From: Rhodobacter sp. CZR27
GTDB lineage: Bacteria > Pseudomonadota > Alphaproteobacteria > Rhodobacterales > Rhodobacteraceae
DNA length: 64,000 bases
NCBI RefSeq assembly: GCF_002407205.1
Contig: NZ_CP023548.1
Location: 1,946,501 to 2,010,500, forward strand
Direction of reading: 5' to 3'
Shown in pieces: positions 36,672 through 46,040 of the stretch; the first letter of the stretch is position 1, and each line of letters opens with the position of its first letter. The translations under genes were made by a program, and so were the position numbers. The notes beneath the pieces were generated by a model. That model saw only the letters and a list, made by a program, of their open reading frames with translations. It was not told the DNA's origin and made no database searches.

Positions 36672-39064
36672 CAGAACTTCGTCGAGATCGTCAGGTCGAA
36701 GAACTGCTCCTCGTCGTAGTCCTGCTTCTGCACAGCCTTGGCGAAGTTGAAGCGCAGCGGCCCGATCGGGGTCGTCCAGAACACCGAGACACCGACCGCC
36801 GAGCGCAGGTGGAAGTCGTCATCGACCAGATCTTCCCCGTCCTGGCTGTTGGTGCCGCCATCGATCTGGTCGAGGCTCCAGACCGAGCCCGTATCGAGGA
36901 AGACGCCGCCGGTGAACCCGTATTCCTCGGGCAGGCCGAGCGGGAATTCGGCCTCGAACCGCGCCACGGCGAAGTAGTTGCCGCCAAGCGCGTCCTCGTT
37001 GCTCACCGACAGGTCGCGCGGGCCGATGCCGTTCGGCTCGAAGCCGCGGATCTTGTTGTTGGCGAAGAAGCGGTCGGTCACGCGGCTCGGGTCGTCGCTG
37101 ATCATGCTGATCGCGCCGCCCTCGACGACGGCGCGCACCGTGATCTCCTCGTGCCAGACCTTGCGCTCGTGCATGGCGAGCGCCGTGGTCGAGATGTATT
37201 CCACATCGCCGCCGACGCCGGCGAAATCCTGGCTGAAGCGCAGCAGGTTGCGGCCCGTCGGGTTCATCTGCCCGCGGTTGGTGTCGAGCGAATAGCTGTA
37301 GCCGACCGACGAGGTGAGAAGCGCGCCGCGCGCCTCCTCGTCGATGAGGATGATCGACGAGATGTCGTCGTCATCGTCGTCGTCGTTCGGCCCGCCGTCC
37401 ACGTTGGAGATCTTGTCCTCCGACAGCGTATAGCGCAGCTCCAGCCGGCCGTTCTCGCTGATCGGGAATTCGATCGAGGGCGAGATGCCGATGTTGCGCG
37501 TGTCATAGCGCGAATACTGGTTGTCGGTCTCGCGGTAGTAGGTGTTGAAGCGGAACCGCAGGTCGCGGCCCAGGAAGGCGGGCTCGACGAAGTTGATCTG
37601 GCTGCTGACGTTGTCGGTGCCGGCGCCGATGTCGACGCCAAGCGCCTGCCCGCGGCCAAGGAAGTTCTGCTCGGAGAAGCCGATGTTGAAGCCCACGCCC
37701 GAACTGACGCCGTAGCTCACGCCGAAGGTCAGCGAGCCGGTCGGCTGCTCTTCCACATCGACGTTGACCACGACCTGATCGGGGGCCGAGCCCGGCTCGG
37801 TGTTCACGTCGGCATTCGAGAAATAGCCGAGCGCGCGGATGCGCTCGGCCGACTGGCGCACCTCGCGCGGGTTGAAGGGGTCGCCTTCGACGGTGCGGAA
37901 CTGCCGGCGCACGACCTCGTCGAGCGTGGTGGTGTTGCCCTCGATGTCGATGCGCTCGACGAAGATGCGCTCGCCGCGGACAAGGGCGAACTGCACGTCC
38001 AGCGTCTGGTTGCGCTCGTTGCGGGTGATGCGCGGCTCGACCCGGACGAAGTTCAGGCCCTTCTGCAGCGCAAGCGCCTCGAGCCGGGCGATGTTGTTCT
38101 CGACGATGGAGGGCGAATAGGCCACGCCGCGACGGATGCGAAGCGCGCTCTGGAAGTCGGCGGCGTCCACGCCCTCGATCTCGCTGGCGGCCGTGATCTG
38201 GCCGAAGCTGTAGCTCTGGCCCTCCTGCACGGTGAAGGTCAGGAAGAAGGCGTCACGCTCGCGCGTCACCTCGGCCGTGGCGTCGAGGACCTGGAAATCG
38301 ACGAAGCCGCGCGAGAGGTAGAAGTCGCGCAGCAGCTGCTTGTCCAGCTCCACCCGCTCGGCGATGAAGGTGTCCGAGGCGATGACGCTGCGCAGAAGGC
38401 CCGCCTGCTTGGTTTCCAGCACCTGGCGCAGGCGGCGGTCGGAATAGGCGCGGTTGCCGACGAAGGACAGCCGCTCGATCTCGACCACCTTGCCCTCGGC
38501 GATATCGAACACCAGGTCGACCCGGTTGCCCGAACGGCGGATGATCTTCGGCGTGACGGTGGCGGCGATGCGGCCCTGCACCCGATAGGCCTCGGTGATG
38601 GCAGCGGCATCCGACTCGGCCAGCGAGGGGTTGTAGGCGCGGCGCGACTGGGACTGGATCAGCTCGGCGAGCTTGTCGTCCTTGATGCGGGCATTGCCCT
38701 CGAAGTTGATGACGTTGATCGTCGGGAATTCCTGCACCCGGATCACGAGGGTTCCGCCCTGCGGCACCACCTCGACGGTCTCGAAGAGACCGGAGTCGGC
38801 CAGCCGCTGATAGGCCTCGTTCAGTTCGCCCGCCGACATCGGCTGCCCACGGCTGATGCGGGCATAGCCCAGCACGGTGGCGGCATCGACCCGCGTGTTG
38901 CCCTCGATGCGGACATCGGAGAACGAGTAGTTCTGCGCCAGCGCCGGCGGAGCCATCGCCACCCCGGCAACCCCCAGGAAGACCGACACCGCGGCCGGCC
39001 TGATCACTCCACGGTCGCGCCCGATCTTCGCCCGGTTCCTCGCCATTCGCCTGCCCTCGGTCAT
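36671..39064 (-). CDS. bamA: Outer membrane assembly protein BamA
   Basis: About 797 residues from MTEGRRMARNRAK; starts at 39106 and 39046 are alternatives. After the signal peptide (ending ALAQ), five POTRA domains run to about residue 440 (SDVRIEGNTRVDAATVLGY, RLSFVGNRAYSDRRLRQ, VERIDIEGNTTTLDEVV). The barrel starts near GSLTFGVSYGVSSG, with FRFNTYYRET, and VRAVVEGGAISM; KIRGFEPNGIGPRD is the VRGF/Y-type motif. It ends in FDLTISTKF with terminal Phe. It inserts beta-barrels into the outer membrane. An acidic loop (NDDDDDDD) is unusual. Confidence 0.95.
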   Translation of the reverse strand: MTEGRRMARNRAKIGRDRGVIRPAAVSVFLGVAGVAMAPPALAQNYSFSDVRIEGNTRVDAATVLGYARISRGQPMSAGELNEAYQRLADSGLFETVEVVPQGGTLVIRVQEFPTINVINFEGNARIKDDKLAELIQSQSRRAYNPSLAESDAAAITEAYRVQGRIAATVTPKIIRRSGNRVDLVFDIAEGKVVEIERLSFVGNRAYSDRRLRQVLETKQAGLLRSVIASDTFIAERVELDKQLLRDFYLSRGFVDFQVLDATAEVTRERDAFFLTFTVQEGQSYSFGQITAASEIEGVDAADFQSALRIRRGVAYSPSIVENNIARLEALALQKGLNFVRVEPRITRNERNQTLDVQFALVRGERIFVERIDIEGNTTTLDEVVRRQFRTVEGDPFNPREVRQSAERIRALGYFSNADVNTEPGSAPDQVVVNVDVEEQPTGSLTFGVSYGVSSGVGFNIGFSEQNFLGRGQALGVDIGAGTDNVSSQINFVEPAFLGRDLRFRFNTYYRETDNQYSRYDTRNIGISPSIEFPISENGRLELRYTLSEDKISNVDGGPNDDDDDDDISSIILIDEEARGALLTSSVGYSYSLDTNRGQMNPTGRNLLRFSQDFAGVGGDVEYISTTALAMHERKVWHEEITVRAVVEGGAISMISDDPSRVTDRFFANNKIRGFEPNGIGPRDLSVSNEDALGGNYFAVARFEAEFPLGLPEEYGFTGGVFLDTGSVWSLDQIDGGTNSQDGEDLVDDDFHLRSAVGVSVFWTTPIGPLRFNFAKAVQKQDYDEEQFFDLTISTKF

Positions 39065-39157
39065 TTTCTTTGTGTCCTGCCTACCGGACACATGCGGTTT
39101 TGTCAAAACCGCAAGCCCCTTGCAAGCATCCTGCCCTGCAGGTGATGCCGCATGACC

Positions 39158-39295
39158 TCAGTGCGGGTGCAGGACATGCACAAGCACTGCGGCCGCGGAA
39201 AGCGCCAGCGCGACCGAGCCGAGCGACAGCAGCAGGTCGCGGTTCAGATTGACCAGATAGACGAGACCGCGGGTGCCGTTTCTGACGCTGTTCAT
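39158..39295 (-). CDS. Small membrane protein (45 aa) between rseP and bamA
   Basis: A 45-codon ORF (MNSVRNGTRGLVYLVNLNRD...) with GGAGG eight bases before the ATG, better than many larger genes here. Residues 1-20 are polar and basic; residues 21-42 form one hydrophobic helix (LLLSLGSVALALSAAAVLVH), followed by VLHPH. It would be a single-pass protein, N-in. It lies in the operon gap of 307 bp between the rseP stop and the bamA start. I know no family. Coding is supported by RBS, helix and position rather than by similarity. Confidence 0.55.
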   Translation of the reverse strand: MNSVRNGTRGLVYLVNLNRDLLLSLGSVALALSAAAVLVHVLHPH

Positions 39296-39371
39296 CGGGT
39301 ATCCTCCGCCGAGCCGGTTTTCGGCCCCGCTTGGCAGAGGAATGTGGCGCCATTGCGGCACCCCGGCCATG

Positions 39372-40706
39372 TCAGCACAGGATGTCGTTCGAGACCGCGA
39401 AGACCATCAGCGCAAGCAGCAGCGCAAGGCCGCCGGTCATCAGGATGCGCAGCGCCCGGTCGCTGGGCGGCCTGCCCGCCACCGCCTCGTAGGCGTGGAA
39501 CAGCAGATGGCCGCCGTCGAGGATCGGCACCGGAAACAGGTTCATCAGCCCCACCGCTGTCGAGAGCATGGCGATGAACCAGATGAAGTTGCCCGCTCCC
39601 TGGGACGCCGCCGCTCCGGAGATCTCGGCGATGCCGATGGGGCCCTGCAGGTTGCAGGACGAGATCGCCCCGGTGATCATGTGCCAGAGCCCCGAAAGGC
39701 TGGTGCCGATGATGGCGCCGGTCTGCTCGATCCCGAGGCCGATGGCCTCGATCGGTCCGGGCGTGCGGGTCTCGGGCTCGAACAGCAGGCCACCCGACAG
39801 GCCGATCAGCCAGCGCGTCTCGAAGCCGCCGTCGGCCCGCGGCAGGTCCATCCGGCGCGGCGACAGCGTGGCCTCGAACGTCTCGCCGTCGCGCCAGACC
39901 GACAGCTTGACCGGGGCGCCGTTCGAGGCGCCGACCGCCTCGCGCAGCTCGCCGAACGAGGCGATGGCCCTGCCGTCGACCGACAGCACCACGTCGCCCT
40001 CGCGCATCCCGGCCTCATGCGCGCCGGACGGCGCCTGCACGGAATCGGCCACCGGCGGGAACGGGAACGGGCCGGTCAGGTCGATCTGCCTGCCGTCGCG
40101 CTCGACGCGGTAGGCGGCCGAGGCCGCGGGTTCAAGCGCGCTCGCCACCGTCACGAAGCTCTCCAGCGTCGGCGTCTCCTGCCCGTTGACCGAGAGGATA
40201 CGGTCGCCCGGCTCCAGCGTCTGCCCCTCGAAGGGCAGCTGCTTCACCTGCCCGACGAGCGGCAGATCCGTCGCCACGCCGCTGACCATGAAGAAGCCAC
40301 AGAACACGAGGATCGACAGCGCGAAGTTGAACAGCGGCCCCGCGGCCACCGTGGCCGAGCGTGCCCAGAGCGGCGCGCCATGCATGGTGCGGGCGCGCTC
40401 CTGCTCGTTCAGCTGGTGGACCGTCACGGCAGCCCGGCTCGAGGCCGCGTCGGCATCGCCGAGGAACCGCACGTAGCCGCCGAAGGGCAGCACCGCGATC
40501 TGCCAGCGCGTGCCGCGCCTGTCGACGCGCGAGGCGATCACCGGCCCCATGCCGAGCGAGAACACCTCGGCATGGATGCCCGACCAGCGGCCGACGATGT
40601 AATGGCCGTATTCATGGACGGCGACCACGATGGAAAGCGCGACGATGAAGGCGAGAATCGTCCAGACTGCCCCGCCGAACTGGGGAACGAGACCGACAAT
40701 GTCCAA
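39372..40706 (-). CDS. rseP: Site-2 protease RseP (RIP zinc metalloprotease)
   Basis: 444 residues with four or so membrane helices. The zinc site HEYGH is at 31-35 in the first helix, and NLFPVPILDGGHLLF holds the conserved Asp. Two PDZ domains lie between (GDRILSVNGQETPTLESF, and GDVVLSVDGRAIASFGEL). It cleaves membrane-bound anti-sigma factors and remnant signal peptides. It follows dxr, 6 bp apart. Confidence 0.93.
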   Translation of the reverse strand: MDIVGLVPQFGGAVWTILAFIVALSIVVAVHEYGHYIVGRWSGIHAEVFSLGMGPVIASRVDRRGTRWQIAVLPFGGYVRFLGDADAASSRAAVTVHQLNEQERARTMHGAPLWARSATVAAGPLFNFALSILVFCGFFMVSGVATDLPLVGQVKQLPFEGQTLEPGDRILSVNGQETPTLESFVTVASALEPAASAAYRVERDGRQIDLTGPFPFPPVADSVQAPSGAHEAGMREGDVVLSVDGRAIASFGELREAVGASNGAPVKLSVWRDGETFEATLSPRRMDLPRADGGFETRWLIGLSGGLLFEPETRTPGPIEAIGLGIEQTGAIIGTSLSGLWHMITGAISSCNLQGPIGIAEISGAAASQGAGNFIWFIAMLSTAVGLMNLFPVPILDGGHLLFHAYEAVAGRPPSDRALRILMTGGLALLLALMVFAVSNDILC

Positions 40707-40712
40707 GAGCTG

Positions 40713-41897
40713 CTACCTTTTCTGCTGGCGGAGACCCGCGGCATCATTCGCCGCTTTCCGAGCGAGATGGTCCATCGCCAGCACTTCCTCAAGGGCGCCG
40801 GGCACTTTTCCGAACGAGGCGTCGGTCGAAACCCGTGCCAGCGCCTCTTCCACAACGGCCGCCATGTCGAGGAACCCGATCTGGCCCGCGATGAAATGAT
40901 CAAGCGCGATTTCCTTGGCCGCGTTGAAGGCCGCACCCGACAGCCCGCGCGCCGCCATGACCTCTCGTGCGAGGCGCAGGGCGGGAAAGCGTTCCTCGTC
41001 AGGCTTCTGGAAGGTGAGGCTTGCAATCTGCGCGAGGTCGAGACGCGCCACCGGCACCTCGCCACGGCCCGGCCAGTTCAGCGCGAAGCCGATCGCGTGG
41101 CGCATGTCGGCGGGGCCGAGGTGCGCCATGATCCCGCCGTCGCAGAAGCCCACCAGCGCATGGACGATGGATTGCGGATGCACGACCGCCTCGATCCGGT
41201 CGGGGTCGAAGCCGAAGAACTCGCGCGTCTCGATCAGCTCCAGCGCCTTGTTGAACATCGAAGCCGAGTCGATCGAGATCCGCTGGCCCATCGACCAGTT
41301 CGGATGCGCCATGGCCTGCGCCACGGTGCAGCCCCGGATCTGCTCGAGCGTCCAGTCGCGGAACGGCCCGCCCGAGGCGGTGATGATCACCCGCTCGACG
41401 CAGGTCGTGTCCTCGCCCGCGAGCGCCTGAAACACCGCCGAATGCTCGCTGTCGACCGGCAGGATCGTGGCGCCGTTCTCCTCGGCCGTCCGCATCAGCA
41501 GCTGGCCCGCGGTCACGAGGCTTTCCTTGTTGGCCAGCGCGAGCGTCCGGCCGTGCTTCAGCGCCCGCATCCCGGGCACGAGGCCCGCGGCGCCCACGAT
41601 GGCGGACATGGTCCAGTCGGCCGGCCGGTCGGCAGCCTCGGCAATGGCCTGCGTCCCGCCTGCCACCTCTGTCCCCGAGCCCGCCAGCGCCTCGCGCAGG
41701 TCGGGCAGGCACTCCTCATGCGCCGTCACGGCCAGTTCGGCCTTCAGCGCGCGCGCCATCTCGGCCAGCCGCTTGACGTTCCTGCCCCCGGTGAGGGCGA
41801 CGGTCCGGAACGTGTCCGGCCCACCCTTCTGCAGGACGAGATCAAAGGTGGATTCGCCGATGGAGCCGGTGGCCCCGAAGATCGACAGGCTGCGCAT
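40713..41897 (-). CDS. dxr: 1-deoxy-D-xylulose-5-phosphate reductoisomerase
   Basis: 394 residues from MRSLSIFGATGSIGESTFDLV, the NADPH-binding GATGSIG. LANKESLVTAG, PVDSEHSAVFQAL, ITASGGPFRDW, AMAHPNWSMGQRISIDSASMFNKALE and VVHPQSIVHALVGF are all conserved and include the metal and substrate ligands. It converts DXP to MEP, the committed step of the non-mevalonate isoprenoid path, feeding the undecaprenyl synthase upstream in the same operon. It starts 8 bp after cdsA. Confidence 0.95.
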   Translation of the reverse strand: MRSLSIFGATGSIGESTFDLVLQKGGPDTFRTVALTGGRNVKRLAEMARALKAELAVTAHEECLPDLREALAGSGTEVAGGTQAIAEAADRPADWTMSAIVGAAGLVPGMRALKHGRTLALANKESLVTAGQLLMRTAEENGATILPVDSEHSAVFQALAGEDTTCVERVIITASGGPFRDWTLEQIRGCTVAQAMAHPNWSMGQRISIDSASMFNKALELIETREFFGFDPDRIEAVVHPQSIVHALVGFCDGGIMAHLGPADMRHAIGFALNWPGRGEVPVARLDLAQIASLTFQKPDEERFPALRLAREVMAARGLSGAAFNAAKEIALDHFIAGQIGFLDMAAVVEEALARVSTDASFGKVPGALEEVLAMDHLARKAANDAAGLRQQKR

Positions 41898-41905
41898 GAT
41901 GCCGT

Positions 41906-42727
41906 TCAGTTCCCCATTTCCGGCAGCGGAAGCGGGCCGAGCAGTCCGAGAACCAGCACGGCAAGCACCGCCCCGGTCAGCGCGTCGAACCGGTCGAGCA
42001 CGCCGCCGTGGCCGGGGATCAGCGAGGAGCTGTCCTTGACCCCGGAGCGCCGCTTGATCCAGCTCTCGACGATGTCCCCGAGTTGTCCTGCCAGCGCGAT
42101 CACCGGCGACAGGATGATGAGGCCCCAGCCTGCACCCGCCATAATGGAGAATCCAAGACCCACAATTGCCGCACCCAGCCAGCCGGCGACGGTGCCGGAC
42201 CAGGTCTTGTTCGGGCTGACCGCCGGCCAGAACTTCGGCCCGCCAAGGCTGCGGCCGGCGAAGTAGCCCAGCACGTCCGACGCCACGACGACGAGGATCA
42301 GCCAGACGATCGCCGCCGACCCGCCCTCCTCGCGCAGCGTGACCAGCGCCGCACCGGCCGCCATCAGCGCGGTGGCATAGGTGAAGAAGATCCGCCGGTC
42401 GCGCCGCGCCCCGATCAGCCCCACGGCAGGCGGCACCACCAAGCCGATCAGCGCCAGCGGCATGTCGCCCTGAAAGACGAGGCCCAGCACCCCCATCAGC
42501 ACGCCCGAGGCCAGAAGGCCGAGCAGGATGTTGGCCAGGGGCCGCGCCGGCGCCGTCATCCGCGCCAGTTCCCACATCATCAGCCCGGTGAGCGCGATCA
42601 CCATGAGCGCGAAGGGCACGCCGCCCAGCCAGACCTCGACCCCGCCGACCGCCAGCATGATCGCCGCCGAGATCATCCGGCGGCGCAGGTCGCCCCACCG
42701 CCCCTTCGGCTTCTCGGGCCGGCTCAT
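41906..42727 (-). CDS. cdsA: Phosphatidate cytidylyltransferase
   Basis: 273 residues with about seven hydrophobic helices. The signature is SVIKR-type at the C-terminus: GQLGDIVESWIKRRSGVKDSSSLIPGHGGVLDRFDAL, with the metal-binding Asp residues. ASDVLGYFAGRSLGGPKFWPAVSPNKTWSG is also conserved. It makes CDP-diacylglycerol for phospholipid synthesis. Its ATG overlaps the uppS stop. Confidence 0.94.
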   Translation of the reverse strand: MSRPEKPKGRWGDLRRRMISAAIMLAVGGVEVWLGGVPFALMVIALTGLMMWELARMTAPARPLANILLGLLASGVLMGVLGLVFQGDMPLALIGLVVPPAVGLIGARRDRRIFFTYATALMAAGAALVTLREEGGSAAIVWLILVVVASDVLGYFAGRSLGGPKFWPAVSPNKTWSGTVAGWLGAAIVGLGFSIMAGAGWGLIILSPVIALAGQLGDIVESWIKRRSGVKDSSSLIPGHGGVLDRFDALTGAVLAVLVLGLLGPLPLPEMGN

Positions 42728-43467
42728 GCGCGCAGCACCCCGCCGAAGCGACGCTCGCGCGAGGCGAAGCGCTCGATGATGGTCTCCAGTTCGCGCGCGG
42801 TGAAATCGGGCCAGAGCGTCGGCGTGAACTCGTATTCCGAATAGGCCGACTGCCACGACAGGAAGTTCGAGGTCCGCGTCTCGCCGCTCGTGCGGATCAC
42901 CAGATCCGGGTCGGGCATGCCTGCGGTGTCGAGCCGGGCGGTCAGCGCGGCCTCGTCGGCATCCTCGGGCTTCAGCCGGCCCTCGGCCACGTCCCGGCAC
43001 ATCCGGTTCGCGGCGCGCACCAGCTCGTCGCGGCCGCCATAGTTGATCGCGACCGTCAGGTTGAGGCGCTGGTTGAACTGCGTCCGCGCCTCGATCCCCG
43101 CCATCAGCCGCTGAAGCTTGGCGTCCAGCCGCGACCGGTCGCCGATGAAGCGCATCCGCACGCCTTCCTTGGCCAGCCGGTCGGCCTCGCGCTCGATATA
43201 GCGCGCGAAGATCGACATCAGGCCCAGCACTTCCTCGGTCGAGCGCTTCCAGTTCTCGGTCGAGAAGGCATAGACCGTCAGCCAGCGGATGCCGAGGTCC
43301 GGCGAGGCCTGCACGATCTCTCGCACCCGTTCGGCACCGCGGCGGTGCCCGACCAGTCGCGGCCAGCCCCGGTTCATGGCCCAGCGTCCGTTGCCGTCCA
43401 TGATGATGGCGACATGATCGGCACGTCGCTGGGAAGGATCCGCCTCTCGCGGCTCGGTCAGGGCCAA
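42724..43467 (-). CDS. uppS: Undecaprenyl diphosphate synthase
   Basis: About 247 residues from a TTG at 43467, preceded by AAGGG at good spacing. An ATG at 43524 would add 19 residues but has no ribosome binding site. Catalytic HVAIIMDGNGRWAM, the substrate helix HRRGAERVREIV, TVYAFSTENWKR and the RTSGE/SNFL motif (LVIRTSGETRTSNFLSWQSAYSE) are present. It makes the C55 carrier for peptidoglycan and O-antigen. It lies between frr and cdsA. Confidence 0.92.
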   Translation of the reverse strand: MALTEPREADPSQRRADHVAIIMDGNGRWAMNRGWPRLVGHRRGAERVREIVQASPDLGIRWLTVYAFSTENWKRSTEEVLGLMSIFARYIEREADRLAKEGVRMRFIGDRSRLDAKLQRLMAGIEARTQFNQRLNLTVAINYGGRDELVRAANRMCRDVAEGRLKPEDADEAALTARLDTAGMPDPDLVIRTSGETRTSNFLSWQSAYSEYEFTPTLWPDFTARELETIIERFASRERRFGGVLRA

Positions 43468-43534
43468 GGCTTTTCCCTTCTGGCTAGGGTGGTCGGACTG
43501 GCTGAAACGGGTGGGACGGAACATCAGGACAGGA

Positions 43535-44101
43535 TCACACCTGCATGATTTCCTTCTGCTTTTCTTCCAGAGCCCGGTCGACGGCCGCAATGGCCTTGTC
43601 GGTGAGTTCCTGAACCTCGTCCGACCACATCTTCTGGTCGTCCTCGGCCATGCCGGCGGCCTTGGCCTTCTTGATCTGGTCCATCCCGTCGCGGCGGATG
43701 TTGCGGATCGCGACACGCGCGGCCTCGGCGTAATGGGCGGCGACCTTGGTCAGCTCCCTGCGGCGTTCCTCGTTCAGTTCGGGGATCGGCAGGCGGATGA
43801 TCGGCCCGTCCACGACCGGGTTGATGCCGATGCCGCTGTCGCGGATCGCACGCTCCACCTTCGAGATCATGCCCTTGTCCCAGACGTTGATCACCACCAT
43901 GCGCGGCTCGGGCACGTTGATCGTGCCCAGCTGGTTCAGCGGCGTCTGCTGGCCATAGGCGTCCACATGGATCGGCTCGAGGATGGAGGCCGAGGCGCGT
44001 CCCGTGCGCAGCGAACCGAATTCGGTGCGCAGCGCATGCATCGCGCCATCCATGCGACGCTCGAGCGCGTCGAGGTCGATCTCGAGATCTTGTTGCGACA
44101 T
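43535..44101 (-). CDS. frr: Ribosome recycling factor
   Basis: 188 residues, the normal family length. The three-helix-bundle landmarks are present: [71 protein letters not shown] and VRNIRRD-type [16 protein letters not shown]. With EF-G it splits post-termination ribosomes. It follows pyrH by 87 bp in the conserved pyrH-frr order. Confidence 0.96.
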   Translation of the reverse strand: MSQQDLEIDLDALERRMDGAMHALRTEFGSLRTGRASASILEPIHVDAYGQQTPLNQLGTINVPEPRMVVINVWDKGMISKVERAIRDSGIGINPVVDGPIIRLPIPELNEERRRELTKVAAHYAEAARVAIRNIRRDGMDQIKKAKAAGMAEDDQKMWSDEVQELTDKAIAAVDRALEEKQKEIMQV

Positions 44102-44188
44102 GGTTCTGTTCCTTCACGTTCCGCGCGGGCGGTTCTGCCGCTCTATAGCAGCAGAGCCGCGCCATGGGTATAGGCTCGGGGGATGGGT

Positions 44189-44929
44189 TCAGCCGTGCAC
44201 GCGGGTATATGTGCCTTCGCCGCGCAGGATGCCGCAGAAGCCGCCCGGCTCGTCAAGCGAGAAGACGATGATGGGCAGGTCGTTGTCCCGCGCGAGCGCG
44301 ATGGCCGAGGCATCCATGACCCCCAGATGCTTCTGCAGGACCTCGTCGTAGGTCACGGTTTCATAACGCTTCGCGTCGTCAAACCTGCGTGGATCCTTGT
44401 CATAGACGCCATCGACCTTGGTGCCCTTGAAGATCGCCTGGCAGGCCATCTCGTTGGCGCGCAGCGTGGCCGCGGTATCGGTGGTGAAATAGGGGTTGCC
44501 GGTGCCTGCGGCGAATATACACACCCGCTTCTTCTCGAGGTGGCGCACCGCGCGGCGGCGGATGTAGGGCTCGCAGACCTGATCCATCGGGATCGCGCTG
44601 ATCACGCGGGTGAAGATGCCGAGCGATTCCAGCGCCGCCTGCATGGCGAGCGCGTTCATCACCGTCGCCAGCATCCCCATGTAGTCGGCGGTCGTGCGCT
44701 CCATCCCCTGGGCCGAGCCCTGCAGGCCGCGGAAGATGTTGCCGCCGCCGATCACCATGCAGATCTCGACGCCGAGGCGGTGCACCGCCTGCACCTCCTG
44801 CGCGATGCGCTGCACCGTCGGCGGGTGCAGGCCGTAGCCCTGATCCCCCATCAGTGCCTCGCCGGAAATCTTGAGCATCACGCGTTTGTAGGTCACGGCA
44901 GTGCTCGCCGGCGCGGCATGGCTGGTCAT
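44189..44929 (-). CDS. pyrH: Uridylate kinase
   Basis: 246 residues. The amino-acid-kinase fold starts [76 protein letters not shown] and [20 protein letters not shown] are all conserved. It phosphorylates UMP to UDP and is inhibited by UTP. A hairpin in its leader may affect expression. It is divergent from miaA. Confidence 0.96.
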   Translation of the reverse strand: MTSHAAPASTAVTYKRVMLKISGEALMGDQGYGLHPPTVQRIAQEVQAVHRLGVEICMVIGGGNIFRGLQGSAQGMERTTADYMGMLATVMNALAMQAALESLGIFTRVISAIPMDQVCEPYIRRRAVRHLEKKRVCIFAAGTGNPYFTTDTAATLRANEMACQAIFKGTKVDGVYDKDPRRFDDAKRYETVTYDEVLQKHLGVMDASAIALARDNDLPIIVFSLDEPGGFCGILRGEGTYTRVHG

Positions 44930-44964
44930 GGGATCTTCCCGTCCGTCTTGTTGATTGGATTTGA

Positions 44965-44995
44965 CTGCGGCGCAAAATGTCGGAAAACGCCGCAG
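44965..44995. promoter_or_regulatory. Hairpin in the pyrH/miaA intergenic region
   Basis: CTGCGGCG and CGCCGCAG pair perfectly across a 15-base AT-richer loop. It sits 36 bases upstream of the pyrH ATG (minus strand) and 93 upstream of miaA, so it would be in the pyrH leader or promoter. Confidence 0.4.
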
Positions 44996-45087
44996 GGTTC
45001 AACCGGGATCGGGGTGACCGGCGGACACCGGGCGGCGCAGGCGGCGGGCGACCCTCGCGGACCGCATGAAGAAGAAGTGGCAAATCC

Positions 45088-45963
45088 TTGCAAGATATCG
45101 CGGACATTCCTGCCGACCGCCCCGTCCTGATCGCGGGTCCGACCGCCTCGGGGAAATCCGCTCTCGCCGCCGCCATCGTGGCGCGGCAGGGCGGCGTCAT
45201 CGTCAATGCGGATGCGCTTCAGGTCTATTCCTGCTGGCGCGTCCTGACGGCGCGTCCGACCGAGGCCGAGGAGGCGGAGCTTCCCCATCGTCTCTATGGC
45301 CATGTCGGGCGGCAGGAGGTCCATTCCGTCGGCCACTGGCTCGCCGATGTGAGGGCGGTGCTGGCCGAGGGGCTGCGCCCGGTGATCGTGGGCGGGACAG
45401 GGCTGTATTTTTCGGCCCTGACCGAAGGCCTGGCAACGATTCCCCATACGCCGCCGGAAGTCCGCGCGCTTGCCGATGCCCGGCTGACCGAGGCCGGTCT
45501 TGCCGCCATGGTGCAGGACCTCGACCCCGCGACCTCGGCGAGGATCGACCTGCGGAACCCGGCCCGGGTGCAGCGCGCCTGGGAGGTCCTGCGCGCCACC
45601 GGTCGCGGACTGGCCGACTGGCAGGCCGAAACGGGGGCGCCGCTCCTGCCGCTCGACCGGGTGGTGCCGCTGGTGATCCGGCCCGACCGGGACTGGCTGG
45701 CCGAGCGCATCGACCGCCGCTTCGACGCCATGATGGCGGCCGGCGCGCTGGAGGAAGCCCACCAGGCGCTCGCGGACTGGGACCCGGCGCTGCCGTCCTC
45801 GCGCGCCATCGGGGCGCCCGAGCTGATCGCCCATCTGCGCGGCGAGTCGGATCTCGACACCGCCATCGCGGCGGCGAAGCTTGCCAGCCGCCAGTATGCC
45901 AAGCGACAGCGCACCTGGTTCCGCAACCGGATGCGGGACTGGCGCGAGGTTCCGCTGCCCTGA
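45088..45963 (+). CDS. miaA: tRNA dimethylallyltransferase
   Basis: 291 residues from a TTG; no ATG precedes the P-loop in frame. Walker A GPTASGKS is at 17-24; [19 protein letters not shown] and [14 protein letters not shown] are family motifs; [15 protein letters not shown] is the C-terminal tRNA-binding signature. It adds the isopentenyl group to A37 of tRNAs reading UNN codons. The ribosome binding site is weak, so the exact start is uncertain. Confidence 0.93.
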   Translation: MQDIADIPADRPVLIAGPTASGKSALAAAIVARQGGVIVNADALQVYSCWRVLTARPTEAEEAELPHRLYGHVGRQEVHSVGHWLADVRAVLAEGLRPVIVGGTGLYFSALTEGLATIPHTPPEVRALADARLTEAGLAAMVQDLDPATSARIDLRNPARVQRAWEVLRATGRGLADWQAETGAPLLPLDRVVPLVIRPDRDWLAERIDRRFDAMMAAGALEEAHQALADWDPALPSSRAIGAPELIAHLRGESDLDTAIAAAKLASRQYAKRQRTWFRNRMRDWREVPLP

Positions 45964-46040
45964 CGTCCCGCCGCGCTTTTTTGGCTTGGGACTCGGCCAC
46001 GGCGCTGGTTATCTGTCCGGGCAACAGTCGGGATGGCGCC

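Noticed and set aside
36347..39145. 932-codon plus-strand ORF
   Set aside because: Antisense of bamA.
39273..42266. 997-codon plus-strand ORF
   Set aside because: Antisense of rseP and dxr; low-complexity Arg/His composition.
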